Source: Isoetes taiwanensis (Eukaryota; Streptophyta; Lycopodiopsida; Isoetales; Isoetaceae). From it: 64,000 nt of DNA. A program made the translations under genes and the position numbers. The notes beneath the pieces were generated by a model, which saw only the letters and a program-made list of their open reading frames with translations, did not search any database and was not told the origin of the DNA. Positions 22,310 through 36,309 of the stretch are shown here, piece after piece (the stretch's first letter is position 1; each line of letters opens with the position of its first letter). The DNA lies in NCBI GenBank assembly GCA_021234155.1, contig JAJEKV010000114.1, positions 821,654 to 885,653 on the forward strand. Reading direction: 5' to 3'.

Positions 22310-23769
22310 AGGCACCATTGTGAGTTTCTTATATAACAACTAATTATAACATCTAAATTGAATTTCTAGCACTGTGCTTCGTTCTAATATGAGATTCCAT
22401 ATTAGCACAAAGAAGCTCTGAAGTTTATAATATGTTCCAAGTGATATGTCACGTGCTTTTCTTCTTTATGATCATATGCCAACAAATGTCATGTTAACTC
22501 ATGATTGGTATGTATATTGATGATTATTAGGTGCATCTCTACTTTCTTCTCTAAATCTCAACAGGCAAGGTCCATCGCGAGAGTATCGAAGGTCGGGAAA
22601 GCTATTTCAAAGGAGTAGATTTCAACTCAAAGGCCCACGAAGATTTAGGATTTAATGTCTTCATTTATGAGGCCTCCGTCTATTCTAGTAATTTTGGTGC
22701 ATATGATTAATAACGTGGATGATGTTCATGAACTCATGGATCTAAGGATACATAGTGTCGGCCGCAATTTGCCGTTTTCTCGCCCCTCATTCGGCATTCG
22801 GGGGACCATGCACCCTATGCAATTTCGAAAAGGTGCGTACATCTTTTAAGTTTGTGTTTGAAGTCCGTACATCTTTTAAGTTTGTGTTTGCAATTTCAAG
22901 TATTGATTAGTCCGCGATTATTAGCGGTGGCCTCAAAATTCATATGCTTTCAAATGATTTGGGTTGTCCATAAAGTTATTTTTCTTTTTAGGACCATCGG
23001 AGAAGAAAAATAAGATGGCTTCTGGAGTAAAGGACCGGGGCAACAAGGCCTATTCAAAGGGAAAATGTTTGTCACCTTAGATGGCCTTAGATGAGGAGTC
23101 CCACACAAGCCTCTAGCCACTACCACTTCTAGAAATATTCCAAAACACAGTGTTGTTCATTGTGACTCTACCATATATACAGAAAACACCACTCATTAGA
23201 ATATGAGTAACACTAATGTTGTGCGGTGTTCAGGGTTTAAGAACACGAGCATGTCATTGATATGTTCCTTTTCCTTTTCTTTCTTTTGCAAACATTTATT
23301 GAGGAGATTGCTTCAATAGAATTGGTAGCGGTAGAATTGCAACAAAGGCTATAAAGAAGGTTGGAATCTTGCTTGCGGTTTGAAAAGTTTGTGACCATCA
23401 AATAGTCATAATGCATGCGAATTAAATTGTTTCCTTGTGTAATTATGTAACATCCTATTTTTGAGACTTAGTTGATAAAATATAGCGGACTTTACATAGT
23501 TCTTTCTTTTTATGCATGTCGGGGGCTTTGTGATAGTGGTGCAAGAAGAGGATCGAGAAACGATCCGGCCCGATTATAGCTCCACATAAGATGAGCATAA
23601 TTGCCTTTAGTATAACCATTTGTCTACGTATATTCAAGAGGTACTAGATATACAGGCTCAATAGTGATCCCTGATCACTACATCGACATGTACAAAAGTA
23701 CAATCTTCCTCTTCATCTTCATCTTCCTCTTACTCCTCAGTAGTCATTATCTAAGCTTGTCTAGTATCA
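22310..23769. other. No recognised gene; 25-bp repeat at 22836-22890
   Basis: The plus segment 22655-22849 is open for 64 codons (it contains VHELMDLRIHSVGRNL), but no family is recognised. Just after it, a 25-base sequence starting cgtacatcttttaag occurs at 22836-22860 and 22866-22890. The remainder is AT-rich and anonymous. Confidence 0.45.
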
Positions 23770-23912
23770 TCATTCTTTGCAAAGGTTTTTCCCTTGAAAA
23801 CCTTCATCTTTTAATCCTAGTAGTAATGATTGTACTAGCCCATTCCTGGGTCCCATGACCTATTGAATTTACGTGGGCGTTAAAAACTATTCTATTCTAT
23901 TCTATTCTATTG
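23770..23912 (-). repeat. Dispersed (TAGAA)n-linked repeat, inverted copy
   Basis: The plus strand carries a TTCTA run at 23889-23912. Read on the minus strand, it is followed by a diverged taacgcccacg block, gggaccc, ggattaaaag and a ggttttcaagggaaaaacc hairpin. This is the block order of the copies near 15593 and 39315. Confidence 0.55.
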
Positions 23913-24880
23913 CTCTCCTCCATTTAAGCTTCTCTTAGACCCTGTTTTGCTCTCTGCAAAATGATCTAAGCAAGTACCTTACTGTCCATTTCAAGTTCTT
24001 ATTTTCATCTTTGGGAAAGAAAAGAAAATCGTAAACACGATAATTCATCTAATTGTTATGCCCATCAAGCGAATGTTTTTTACCTTGGCAATAAATATTT
24101 CCACGAACCTTCATATGCCCTTAACAAACTCCTTTGTTGTATGTAATGTGTCCATCCCGAATATCACTATCAAAATAATGCATCAATTTTTGGCTTGCTC
24201 ATCTCTACAGATAGGCACTTCTTATAAGATTTTGAGATAAATCTCGGGCCAACTATAAAAGTGCGAAACAATTCCTTTTTTTTCCCAGATTCACGTCGTA
24301 CATCAACGGATCATGGTGCAGAAAGTATTCCATTATTATCTTGGTAAAAATTGCGGAAGCACAATTATCCTTCATATAGATACATGGTGTGCATTATGGT
24401 TTCTTGGTCTCACAACATAATTGTAAGATACACAAAGACTAGAAGGCGTAATGGGGTTGCATGTGTTTAGGTACTAAAGATACCCTTAGCAAATTGCTAT
24501 TATACTTTATTTTTTGCATCATGTCTTAAAATCTATGTTGGGAGGATGCAAACTACTACCTTATATTAGTTTCTACTCTTCTAAGTCAACTTCCATTAAA
24601 TTTAGAGGCGATATCATACAAAATGAAAACATTCAAATTCTGTGAGTCATCATATAATGCTTTACAAGATCCAATGATCAATGATCGTGTAATAACAACC
24701 AAAACTTAATAAATAAAGACTTAACATATATTACCTTTGCTATCTCAAGCCCACCGCGTCTTTTCTAGCCAATGATGAAACAAGCGCCTCTTCTCCTCTT
24801 CAAATTGTTAGTAAAGCGACAGCAACGCCGGGCACCATAACTAGTTTATCTTAATTGTTTTTTTTTTTTTTATTTTTATT
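23913..24880. other. AT-rich intergenic DNA, nothing recognised
   Basis: Only short open segments such as 24058-24240 plus are present, with no recognisable motif. Confidence 0.5.
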
Positions 24881-24952
24881 TGGCATTCGATCTAGTGGTA
24901 TGATTCTTGCTTCGGGCGCGAGATGTCATGAGTTCAATTCCCACAATGCCCC
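24881..24952 (+). tRNA. tRNA-Pro-like sequence with CGG anticodon, likely pseudogene
   Basis: The segment keeps 72 nt, a GCATT/AATGC acceptor core, a gtggta D-loop, an anticodon arm cttgc/gcgag around a loop with CGG (proline), and an intact ttcaatt T-loop. The first base is T instead of G, the T-stem has two mismatches (atgag/cccac), and the A-box region reads cgatctagtgg. It could be a decayed gene or part of a tRNA-derived repeat. Confidence 0.6.
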
Positions 24953-25279
24953 AATTTTTCTTTTATTTTTGAAAGTCGTTGATCTTATATATTATTGTTA
25001 TAGTTAAAAACAATATTCTTCTCCAACATTTCTAAGGTATTTGGTATAGTGGTATGAGACGTTGATGCCATTGGCCTCTTCAATAATCGTGTAAAAAAGG
25101 TGCAGATAATAAAAAAAACAAGCTTTGGCTTGTTTAAGTTTTTCTAAAGTTGAAAGGCTTTTCTTAGTATTTATGACATTGTCAAAGTGGATTCGAACCC
25201 TCATTTCAATGGATAGTCTATTTTGACGACCAATGTGTTTAGAATGAATGTTAGATGTTCTCTTCAATTTTATTTTTAT

Positions 25280-25347
25280 TAACATTTGGTCTAGTGGTAT
25301 GATTTTGGCCGTGTGCGGAGGTCATGAGTTCAATTCTCACAATGCTT
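25280..25347 (+). pseudogene. tRNA-Pro-like pseudogene, last copy
   Basis: The catttggtctagtggtatga D-arm and gagttcaattctcac T-arm are good matches to tRNA-Pro. The acceptor stem has lost pairing (taacatt/aatgctt) and the anticodon arm is shortened, so it is not functional. Confidence 0.65.
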
Positions 25348-25440
25348 CAATTTTCTTTTTGTTTTTTGAAAGTCATTGTACGAAATCTACGTAGTTGAGC
25401 ATAATATTCTTCTCCAACCTTTTTGTTTGCTCTCAGTTTC

Positions 25441-26045
25441 CTGCTTCTATGGCCTCTTCAGCATTGCCTCCTAATTGTCATCTCAATTTTCTTGCTCATG
25501 CCCCTGCTTCCATGGGTTTGTAGCGAACTATATGATTATAATATTTATTTTATTAGATGCTTTGTGTACATCTCAGTGCTTTGTAGTTTCTAACCAAGAA
25601 TGAAAGGATTATAAAATATATGCGTCCATGGCATGATATCCGGAGCAACCTTCAATTCTCACCCCTTTATTATAATCTCTGATTACTGTAAGTCCATCTA
25701 AGATGCTTACGCATTCAAATGTCTCGAGTGATCGGGTTTGGCATGTGCGGTCTTTGAAGTGATCGGAGTGCTAAAATGATCGGGTTTGACATAATGCGGT
25801 CTTTGAATAAAAAGCTTGTTGGTTTAAAAGCTGTTTGTTTGCTTTTCTTAAAATTTTAAAATTTATTTGATGGAAATCAATGGCTGGCTTCTACATGACA
25901 CATGGTACTCTTTCCATCCTTGTAGTTTGCAAGGGCATGGTATACAAAGGAGATTTTTGCAATGGGAATCTTAATTGGTCAATGATGTCTCTTGTATCAA
26001 GCTTGTAAACTATGGTGGTTTTAATGCCAATAGTTCTCTTAAATG
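25441..26045. other. Intergenic, nothing recognised
   Basis: A short phrase (gatcgggtttg, then a few bases, then gcggtctttga) is repeated at about 25730-25760 and 25780-25806. Nothing else stands out. Confidence 0.45.
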
Positions 26046-26048
26046 TTA

Positions 26049-26744
26049 TTCTAGAATGGGACTCGCATGAAACCAACAAACCGCCTTGGAAACTTAGACT
26101 TGCTTCTCATTCATCTCGGCATTTTCTACAATGGTGGATAGTGGGTAGCCGCACACATCTGAACTACCCATAAAAATAAAGGAAAATCCAATTATATCAT
26201 TTGGACCCCAACAAATTACAATGCTAATAGAGATGGGCTAGTGTACTGTTTTGAAAGCTTATCAGGGATTAAAAAACCCGCCCTTTCGGGTTTTAGAGGA
26301 AAACCCTAGTGATAAGCCTTGACGAGGGCTTGGACAAGCGTAAGGCATAAAAATCGCTCCCAAAACCCACGAATGGAAAAGTCGAAGCGGATGCATTTCG
26401 CTAACACGTACTGCACATCACCAACAAAACAACAAGACAAAACAAACCTCCCGTGGAGGGCTGATTCTGTAGCGTGACACGTGATAAAAATACAATAACA
26501 AAGAAGGGGGAGGGTGGGTTCAAAGAGAATAAAGTCTGCTGAGAGAGAAAGAGGAAGCGCCGATGAAAAGTCGAGCCGAAAAGCAGCGCCTAAAATAGCG
26601 AACTCCCAACGAGCGGGCATGCGCGCGCATGCATGCAAAACATGCATGCTTTCGTCCCATTCTAGAATGGCGTCCGATGTCTCCGGATGGATGGGATTCT
26701 AGAATGGGACTGCATGAAAACAACAAACCGCTTAGAATACCAAA
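26049..26744. repeat. Segment bounded by a 45-bp direct repeat
   Basis: The sequence attctagaatgggact(c)gcatg, continuing aaa(c/a)caacaaaccgc, is present at about 26049-26088 and again at about 26698-26736, bracketing roughly 600 bases. This could mark an insertion that duplicated its target or an unequal exchange. The bracketed DNA contains part of a dispersed repeat (26220-26330) and copy 1 of a larger duplication. Confidence 0.6.
26257..26317. repeat. Long hairpin, gcttatca...tgataagc
   Basis: The outer arms gcttatca (26257-26264) and tgataagc (26310-26317) enclose inner arms aacccg..cgggtt and complementary gggattaaaa/aggaaaaccc-like segments. The layout matches the hairpin end of the (TAGAA)n-linked repeat at 39385-39440. 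Confidence 0.65.
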
Positions 26745-27062
26745 GGACTTCCTTAACAAACTAGGATCGGGGCGAAGGTCACGGGATGAAGGCTAAAGGT
26801 CGAGAAAGGACAAGATGCATAAAAAACGCCAAATTAGCCAAACCAGGCGGGGAAGAAGCCCTCCCACACTTTTGAAACAATTCAAAGAGAATAAAGATGC
26901 TGGCCAGAGAGAAGAGGCCTTGGCCCAGATGAAGAGAGAAACGCCTTGCCTAAAATAGCGAACTCCCAACCGCGAGCGGGCATGCGCGCCGCATGCATGC
27001 AAAACATGCATGCTTTCGTCCCATTCTAGAATGGCGATCCGATGTCTCGGATCGATGGGATA
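26518..27062. repeat. Tandem duplication, about 362-bp period, with strong palindromes
   Basis: Copy 1 (about 26518-26700) and copy 2 (about 26881-27062) share ttcaaagagaataaag, the gcgaactcccaac block, gagcgggcatgcgcg, a gcatgcatg/catgcatgc hairpin, the ccattctagaatgg palindrome and gatggga. Copy 2 has small expansions. The hairpin and palindrome are the best-kept parts, so the element may fold or end there. No protein is convincing. Confidence 0.8.
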
Positions 27063-27344
27063 TTTTGACATTGATATTCAAATGTTATATTTCTGAATTT
27101 GGAAACCACATGTGGATCTATTATGATTTGAACCAAATACGGGCCGTGTAAAACTTCAATGTCAAACTTGCAAAACTATTTCTTATTGCTCGGGGATCTT
27201 TCTTATTGTTTCTTTCACCCTATTTCATTGTTTTTTTTACAAGTTATATTGTTTCTTTGCTTATTCTAGTATTTTCATGGCTATTTTTGTATATATACCC
27301 TTACTTTAATTACACCACCTTTTTCCTAGGCCACAGAAGGGCAA

Positions 27345-27735
27345 AATTTCATCTGGACCATTGCATCCAACACTTTAAAATTAAATCCTTCCCGAAACCC
27401 CCTTTGGTTTGGGTACATATTTACACGGGGTGACGTAGGGCAGCGAGAGCCCCTAAAATCATATAATAAAATCAATATCATTTAGTATATTGCCTCAAAC
27501 TTTATAGTATTTATAAAACCTCGTTATATAGTATATCAAAATTTGTACAAGAATACCCCACAAACGAGGATGGCTATCTACGGTCTAGATCAAGGAATAT
27601 TGAGTACTGAATGCCATCGGCTGACTCGATGCCCGAGTCAACTCCCCTGTGAATATGCACCCAAACCAAAGGGTTTCGAGGATTTAATTTAACGTGTTGG
27701 ATGTAATGGTTTGTAATGGTGTGAATAATTGTGTT
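27345..27735. mobile_element. MITE-like element with about 75-bp inverted repeats
   Basis: About 27359-27435 is the inverted counterpart of about 27638-27712. Shared landmarks (right arm read in reverse) are catccaacac, ttaaattaaatcct, cgaaaccc, ctttggtttgggt and catattcacaggg, the left arm having small differences. The arms enclose about 200 AT-rich bases. Inverted arms without coding capacity fit a MITE, but target-site duplications were not identified. Confidence 0.65.
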
Positions 27736-28780
27736 AGTAGCAAAAATTAATTTTGACAAATTAGTCATGTGAATAATAGAATAATTGCATAGTAAACTTG
27801 GATATACTGATTAATATACTAAGATAATGTGCCATATGCCACATACAATATTATCACATTTAGGCAAGGATAGAATGCAAAGCATATCTTATGCAGCGAT
27901 ATGTACAAACAACAAATGAATTTGAATTTGATCATATATCGTCGACCTTAAAGTATGGTCGGCCACAAAATTACAACAATTTGCTCGCAAGGCTGAAGAA
28001 TCTTATATTCGTAGATAGGTGCACCCCTGCCAAGTGGCTTTGTACCTATTTCTCAAAGTAATTAAAGTTGGAAAAAAAAGGAGAAATAAGAAAGAAGTGC
28101 TATTCACTTTTCACGGGGTAATAATAGTACATTTGAGAACTAAAATGTTGTATATTTGTCTCCTTTAAGAATAAAATTTTTTCCATATTAGATCAACATA
28201 TGGTGCTTAATATTGACATCTAGGACACACAGGATTCTTATATGGATATGTTTTTTGCTTGTTTACATATTTGCATGCTTTGAATGAAGGTTGGTGGGAA
28301 ATTGTCTTTGAGTTGAACAAAGATTTTTTATATGCTCTTGTGGCTGTGCAAATGTTTCTAGTATCAAGTTAGTAATAAGGTAGCGTAGAAAATTTTCCCC
28401 AAGGCCCCAAAAGATACAATGTTCATTATTATTCTTATTCTTTTGATAAATGTTTGCCTTTATGATACCAAAACATGTTGCAACCCACCAAATATATAGT
28501 GGACATGGATTGATGGTATAGTTGGTTTGCATCCTAATTGATTAATTAATCATGTGGATTGCATGCACGCCGAGAGACAACCTTAGTTGGTATAAGTGAC
28601 AACCAATCTACTATTTAGAAAATGATATAGATAGATAAATACTAGTTTTTACATCACACCGCTTGGCGTATCACGTGATAGTATAAGAATGCAAATTTTG
28701 TAACACAGTTATAAAAGTTTCTCATTGTAGTTTCCTTTAGAAACGAAGTTGATCAATACTGTGCCAGTTAAGTGTTCCAT
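27736..28780. other. AT-rich intergenic DNA, nothing recognised
   Basis: The minus segment 28532-28263 is open for 89 codons without any motif. No repeat partner or RNA gene was seen. Confidence 0.45.
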
Positions 28781-29024
28781 TTTCCTTGATGTTTAAGCTA
28801 GAAAACACTAGACGATCGATTTTCCCCATTTTTTTGGATGGATCTGCTTTTGGTTGTCGGGAGAAATTAAAGCTTGAGGAGCTTATGGCGACATGCAATT
28901 CTGAACGAAGATGCCTGGAAGGAAGATTTGTTGTGAAAATGCACCTAGTGCAACAAAGATTGGCATCCTATTGATGAAAGCAAAACTTTTTAGTTCATGT
29001 TTAACATATACCTTTAGTCTACAA

Positions 29025-29090
29025 AAAATAGAATAAAATAAAAATAAATTTTTATCGTCCACGAGACCAATCGGTGGTGACCACCACTGC
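29025..29090. repeat. Dispersed (TAGAA)n-linked repeat, copy at 29 kb
   Basis: An A-rich tagaataaaataaaa run is followed by ttttatcgtccacgagacca and atcgg, the same junction found near 15615 and 39325. Confidence 0.6.
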
Positions 29091-29559
29091 CCTTTTGTCA
29101 CCATGTTTCCATTCACCATTTTTCATCCTTAAATATATGATTGAACTGCTTGTGGGTGTGTGAGTTTTCCTTCAATGTATTGCTTCCTCTTGTTCTTCAG
29201 AACAAACTCTTCTGAAAGAAAAAATTGGACATAAAATGTGCTCGATCTAAAATGGGCCATGGCGAAAATATGGGCCATCGTTGATTTTAGGAGAAAGGTC
29301 AAACGAAGAGCGCTTGGAAAGTTCGATTGTCCGCTCAAATCGTTATGCATCCATTCTGTTAGAAAATTGTAATGTGGGCAAAGGGATATTTATCTTTCGC
29401 CGGACTTGGTCCAGTGACTCTCTCCCTGTTCACTACGTAAATTCTTTTGAGTTTTCTAGGTTGCCCAGCTGTTCCGAATGACCTTATCCATATGTTTTCT
29501 ATTGCCATCTTGTACGCTACGTTTACCCTGCTTCTCAAGTAAATATTACGTCGGTATGA

Positions 29560-29699
29560 GCTCGGCCTCTATGTCCTTGGAGACAATGCCGGCATATGGA
29601 AATTTGGTCGTGGCAATGGTAAATCCGAATCGTTCAGGAAAATGGATACTCGTTTCGCGGTTTGCATGGGCAATTCCGTGGAGACAGAAGTTTTGAAAG
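29560..29699 (+). other. Possible 5' exon upstream of the beta-amylase relic
   Basis: A plus-strand frame reads YELGLYVLGDNAGIWKF and, further on, MDTRFAVCMGNSVETEVLKE, and runs into a good 5' splice site (gaaagag/GTATGC at about 29700), about 260 bp before the first recognisable beta-amylase exon. I do not recognise the protein sequence. It may be an N-terminal exon of the amylase gene (plastid-targeting or linker region), or it may be chance. Confidence 0.25.
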
Positions 29700-29955
29700 A
29701 GGTATGCAGAAATAGCTTCCGTTTTACGTGTCCATGAAAATTTGATAATGTTCTCTAAAGTATTGTATCTGTTTTACGTGCAATTGTATATGATTACTTA
29801 AGTTTCGTGTGTTAATAATCACATTCCAATTCTAGGACATTTTTTATCACAGTAGACAGAATGTTCTTATCCATTCCTCAATGATCTCTCTATTATTATT
29901 CTAATGGAACTGGATGAATATGGTTCTTAGCAGTTTGGTTGAATTTATCTCTCAG

Positions 29956-32171
<2,216 letters not shown>

Positions 32172-33935
32172 TGAATTGTATTTGAGTTTTTACAGTCCTC
32201 GCAACATCATTAGATGTCTGGAACTTGTATATCTTCGTTAATTGCTAACTTTATCGGTTTCATTCCAGGTTTTATTCAGAGCCATTGATTTCTGGGATAT
32301 CCCTGGTATTGTGCCAGATCAATGGCCATTAAGATTTTCACCCAAAAATAAAAAACCACTTTCTATGGTGTCGATCGAACACATGGTTGAAGCACAAGAA
32401 AGAAGCAAAATAAAGAAGTCAAAACCAAAAAAAAAAAACCAATAGTCAGAATGAAGACTCCGTTCAAGCAGCCTGCTGCCGGACCACTGCATCCTCTCCC
32501 TCCACAGATCAATCCTCTACCACTGCCAAAATTAGGACAAGCAGGGTTGGAGGATTCGAACCTCCAGGCCAAAGCAAAGGCCTCACCAGAACCCTTCCAA
32601 TTTGCCTCATTCAAGAGAGAAACATGAAAAAAAAAAGAGAGACCTGGCTCCTCAGCTGAATTAACGGTTTTCCTAAAGCCAAGATAGAAGCAAGCAAAAT
32701 CGGCCATGGACTCTGCCTGCAATCAAGATCAAATGAGCGCCAATTCTGCCCATCAATTTCATATAAACACCTTCCATTCAATCCCAAAACTTGCTTCCGG
32801 TATAGCCATTCATGCAGACATGGCTATGATCCGTAAGATTATTCTGTTTGCTGTGTTAACAATCATTGATGGGCTCTTCACAAATGCAAATCCGGTGAAA
32901 ATTAGCAGGAGATTTCTACCAGCTCAAAATCTAGAAGGCCAAAGATCGATTCGGTTAGAGCTGCATAGGGCAGCGCACTCTAGGCCTGATTTCGGAATTG
33001 ATCAAGTATTAGAAATGGATCAGCAAAGAAATGAATTGGTTCAATTTAAGCTAAGCAGCGATGCTACCGAAGCCCTCCCTAAACCATGCTTAACAAAACG
33101 TTGCGGAAAGAGCCATTGTTAAACCTGCTAACCGCATAGCGAAGCGGAAGAAGCACAGCCCACGCTTCAAGAACTTGAGTTTCGACCTGCAACAATGTCT
33201 CCTTCGCAACTACAAACCCTTCGCCGTAATTAGGTGTGTGGAATGCAGGGAATTCTCGGATCTTGAATGGCGAAGGCGGAAGGCGGGCATATCCATGGCG
33301 AATCCGGCGATCAAGCCTAACCTGTTGCATGCACAGAGGTCCCACACGCCCACAACCCTCCAAAACCTCCTTCTTATCCACGCCCATGAAATTCGCTTCT
33401 TCCCTTTTTCCAACCATGGAAAACCAAGAAAGACCATGAAAAAAGGCGGTTGCCAAGCACCCAAAATAGCAATAACCATCAAGCTCCTCTCACATGGCAA
33501 ATTATACCGTTTTCCATACAATACTATACCAAAATCATAGTCCAAACCCACTTGCCTGAAACCCTCCCCAACCCAAAACGAAATTAGCACACTATCACAT
33601 TTGAATTGCTTATGGTCAACTGTGGACACATGAATTGATGTTTTCCTTAAAGTTTACCATGGATGCTTATTGTTGTTCAAGATATTTTATATAATTCTGA
33701 AATCCACATGTTTTCCTTAACATTCATTTAATGCCTCCATGATTCAGGAAGTTAAAGTCATGATTCAGGAAGTTAAAGTCAAGTTCGTTCATTGGGAAAA
33801 ATGGGCATCCAAATGGCAATACAATATCACAGTTCTTTAAAAAGACTATGCAAATAAAGGATGGCTAATATCTGCTAAAGCTCCCTCTCTTCTGTTATTT
33901 CTGATCAATAAAACTTCCCTTTTGCTCGCTCGCCC
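32172..33935. other. No recognised gene downstream of beta-amylase
   Basis: Both strands have open stretches (plus 32706-33122, 138 codons; minus 33629-33210, 139 codons) without recognisable domains. The minus frames at 33629-33079 look somewhat protein-like (WVGEGFRQVGLDYDFGIVLY, then FPWLEKGKKRISWAW), but I cannot place them. A 21-base tandem repeat (catgattcaggaagttaaag plus t) lies at 33738-33779. Confidence 0.35.
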
Positions 33936-33938
33936 ACT

Positions 33939-36306
33939 TCACTTGGCTTCTGAATGCCCATAACAAGCTGCAGAGTATAAGTTTCTAATCTCCCCTTTTC
34001 CTCCTTGGGAACTCAATTGACTTATATCATTCCATATGTTGTATCCCCGTGTCCCAAAGGAATCTAAAAGAGAATTCCATAGTACAACAGTTGGGTCAAA
34101 GGGCATTGCATTAATCATCTCTATTGCGTAATTTATACTTTGTACACGACCAAGAAGATCCACAATACATGCATAATGATGCATGATTGGTGTAATTTCA
34201 TATTCTTGACTTAACAAACTAAGATAATGAAAACCATCATCCATGAGACATGCATGGCTGCATGCATACAACACTGAAACAAAGGTAACATGGCTTGGCT
34301 TTACACCTTGTGTTGTCATATGTCTGAAGAGTCCCAGAGCCTTTGCACTCTCTCCATATTGAGCATATCCTGAAATTATTATACTCCACGACACGACATC
34401 TTGTGTGGACAAACGGTCAAAAAGTGAGCAAGCATTATTTATGCTGCCACATTTGGCATACATTTCAACAGCAGCACTATTAACAAAGATATTAACAACA
34501 GGCCCAGCTTTTATCATGTGTGCATGGATATTTTTCCCTTGTTCCAGACTTGCAATGCTGGAACATGCACTTACAACACTCATATATGTTGCATTTTGTG
34601 CTTCCACATATTGCTCCCGCATTCTCTTGTAGGCATCCAGGGCAGCCTTGTCATCTTCATCTCGCAGATAGGCTCCAATAATTGTGTTCCACAGTTTCAC
34701 ATCAGAGGAAGGTGTTCTATCAAATATCTCTGATGCATCACCTATCCTCGCACATTTACCATACATGTCAATCAGACAAGTTGCAATGCAGACATCGATT
34801 CAATGCCAGATTCCAGAACATATGCATGGATTCGTTTACCTTCCTCCGGAGCTATTATAGTTGCACATGAACTCAAAACACCAACAAAAGTTCCCTGGTC
34901 TGGTTTCAGACCTTCTAATTGCATTTGACAGAAAAGACTCAGTGCATCTTTGCCCCACTCAACTGTCGAATAGCCCGTGATCATTGCTCCCCATGAAATA
35001 ATGCAGCGTGTAGCCATTCTGTCAAAATTTGATGCGCATCTCCCATGCTTGAACATTTAGCATACATATTGACCACTGCATTATCGACTACTATGCCTAA
35101 CTCATGCCTCTTTAACAACTCAGCATGGGTTAAACCTTTCATCAAATTCATTGCGGCTGCACACGCACCAATAACAGTGACAAGGGTGATCTTATCTGGC
35201 TCATATCCATCCTGTTGCATTTTTTCAAATACACTAAGGGCACTTTCACCATCTTCATGTTGAGCATACCCTGCAATCATAATACTCCAGGAGACTACAT
35301 TCCTACTAATAGTACGATCAAATAGTTCCTGGGCACTATCTAAACTCCTACATTTTGAATACATGTCTAGTAGAGTATTACTTACAGCTGCTTCATGTTC
35401 ATATCCCAAACTTAAAAATTTGGCATGTACATGCTTCCCCAACGGAAGATTTGCTAATTGGGCACATTCATTCAACAAGCTAACAAAGGCAGCAGCACTG
35501 GGAATAATGCCCTCAAATTGCATTTGCTCAAGAAGTTCAAATGCTTGCTTCAGGCTTCCATGTCTTGCGCTTACCGAAATCATCACATTCCATGATACTA
35601 TATCCCGGGCAGACATTCTTTGGAATACTTGGTAAGCATCCTGTATACTTCCACATTTTGCGTACATGTCTACTAATGTGCTGTCCAGGAAAACATTTGA
35701 TAGATAACCAGATTTCAAGACATCTGCATGAATGCGTTTGCCATGAAGAAGAGATTCCATTCTTGGACAAGCATTGAGAACAGTCACGAAGGTGAACTCA
35801 TCCGCTTTCACCCCCTGCTCCTGCATGTGATGAAAGAGATGAAGAGCCATCCTTGCATTATCTTCCTGAACAAATCCAGCTATGATTGTGGTCCATGAAA
35901 CAGCATTGAGTGTATGCATGTTAGCAAACACATGGTACGCATCCCCAGTGCTGCCACACTTCACATACATGTTCAAGAGAACATTTCCTAGAAAGAGATC
36001 TAGAGTGTATGCAGCATTGACTATGGCATGAGCCCACTTGCCCAAGGTAAAAGCTCTGACTTTTGCACAGCACTGCAAGATTGAGACACAGGCAATATTG
36101 TGTTCCTGTGTTAAATTCCTATCTAGCACCCTCAATACACTCAATGCCTCTTGCAGTTGCCCTTCCCTACATAATACACGTATCTTCCAAATGGAATTAC
36201 TGACATCTGGGTTATGTTGTCTTTCAAAAAAGACTGTGCTGGCTTTCCTAGAAGTTAAATCTCTGCTACCACTGGGCCTAAGTTTGTAGAAATGGTTATG
36301 TTTCAT
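33939..36306 (-). pseudogene. PLS-class pentatricopeptide repeat protein, two frameshifts
   Basis: PPR proteins bind organellar RNA one base per repeat and guide splicing, stability or C-to-U editing. The minus strand from ATG at 36306 encodes about 788 codons of tandem repeats without introns. Typical L/S motif texts recur, such as LLNMYVKCGSTGDAYHVF, VDMYAKCGSIQDAYQVF and VSWSIIISGYAQYGESAKAL, alternating about 35 residues apart. Two frameshifts break it. Near 35028 one A is missing from a run (caaatttt for an expected caaaatttt). Near 34790 one G is missing, and a premature stop follows. The end (PFDPTVVLWNSLLDS...GHSEAK, stop at 33939) resembles the start of an E domain, but no complete E or DYW editing domain follows. 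It is a recent pseudogene, or a gene with assembly errors. Confidence 0.93.
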
Positions 36307-36309
36307 ACA

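Larger units (their letters stand above)
24881..25440 (+). repeat. Tandem tRNA-Pro-bearing repeat cluster, group 2
   Basis: This holds the same unit as at 16.7-18.1 kb. A tRNA-Pro-like segment (24881-24952) is followed by gaaagtcgttgat, attcttctccaac, a second A-box-like phrase (ggtatttggtatagtggtat at about 25036), gatgccat..gcctcttcaa, a taataaaa stretch, and a further tRNA-Pro-like segment (25280-25347) with its own tail. The two tRNA-like segments are 399 bases apart. Confidence 0.75.

Noticed and set aside
32535-32612. T-arm-like segment ggattcgaacctcc as a minus-strand tRNA
   Set aside because: Only the T-arm can be formed; no matching acceptor 5' strand, D-arm or anticodon arm lies at the right distance.
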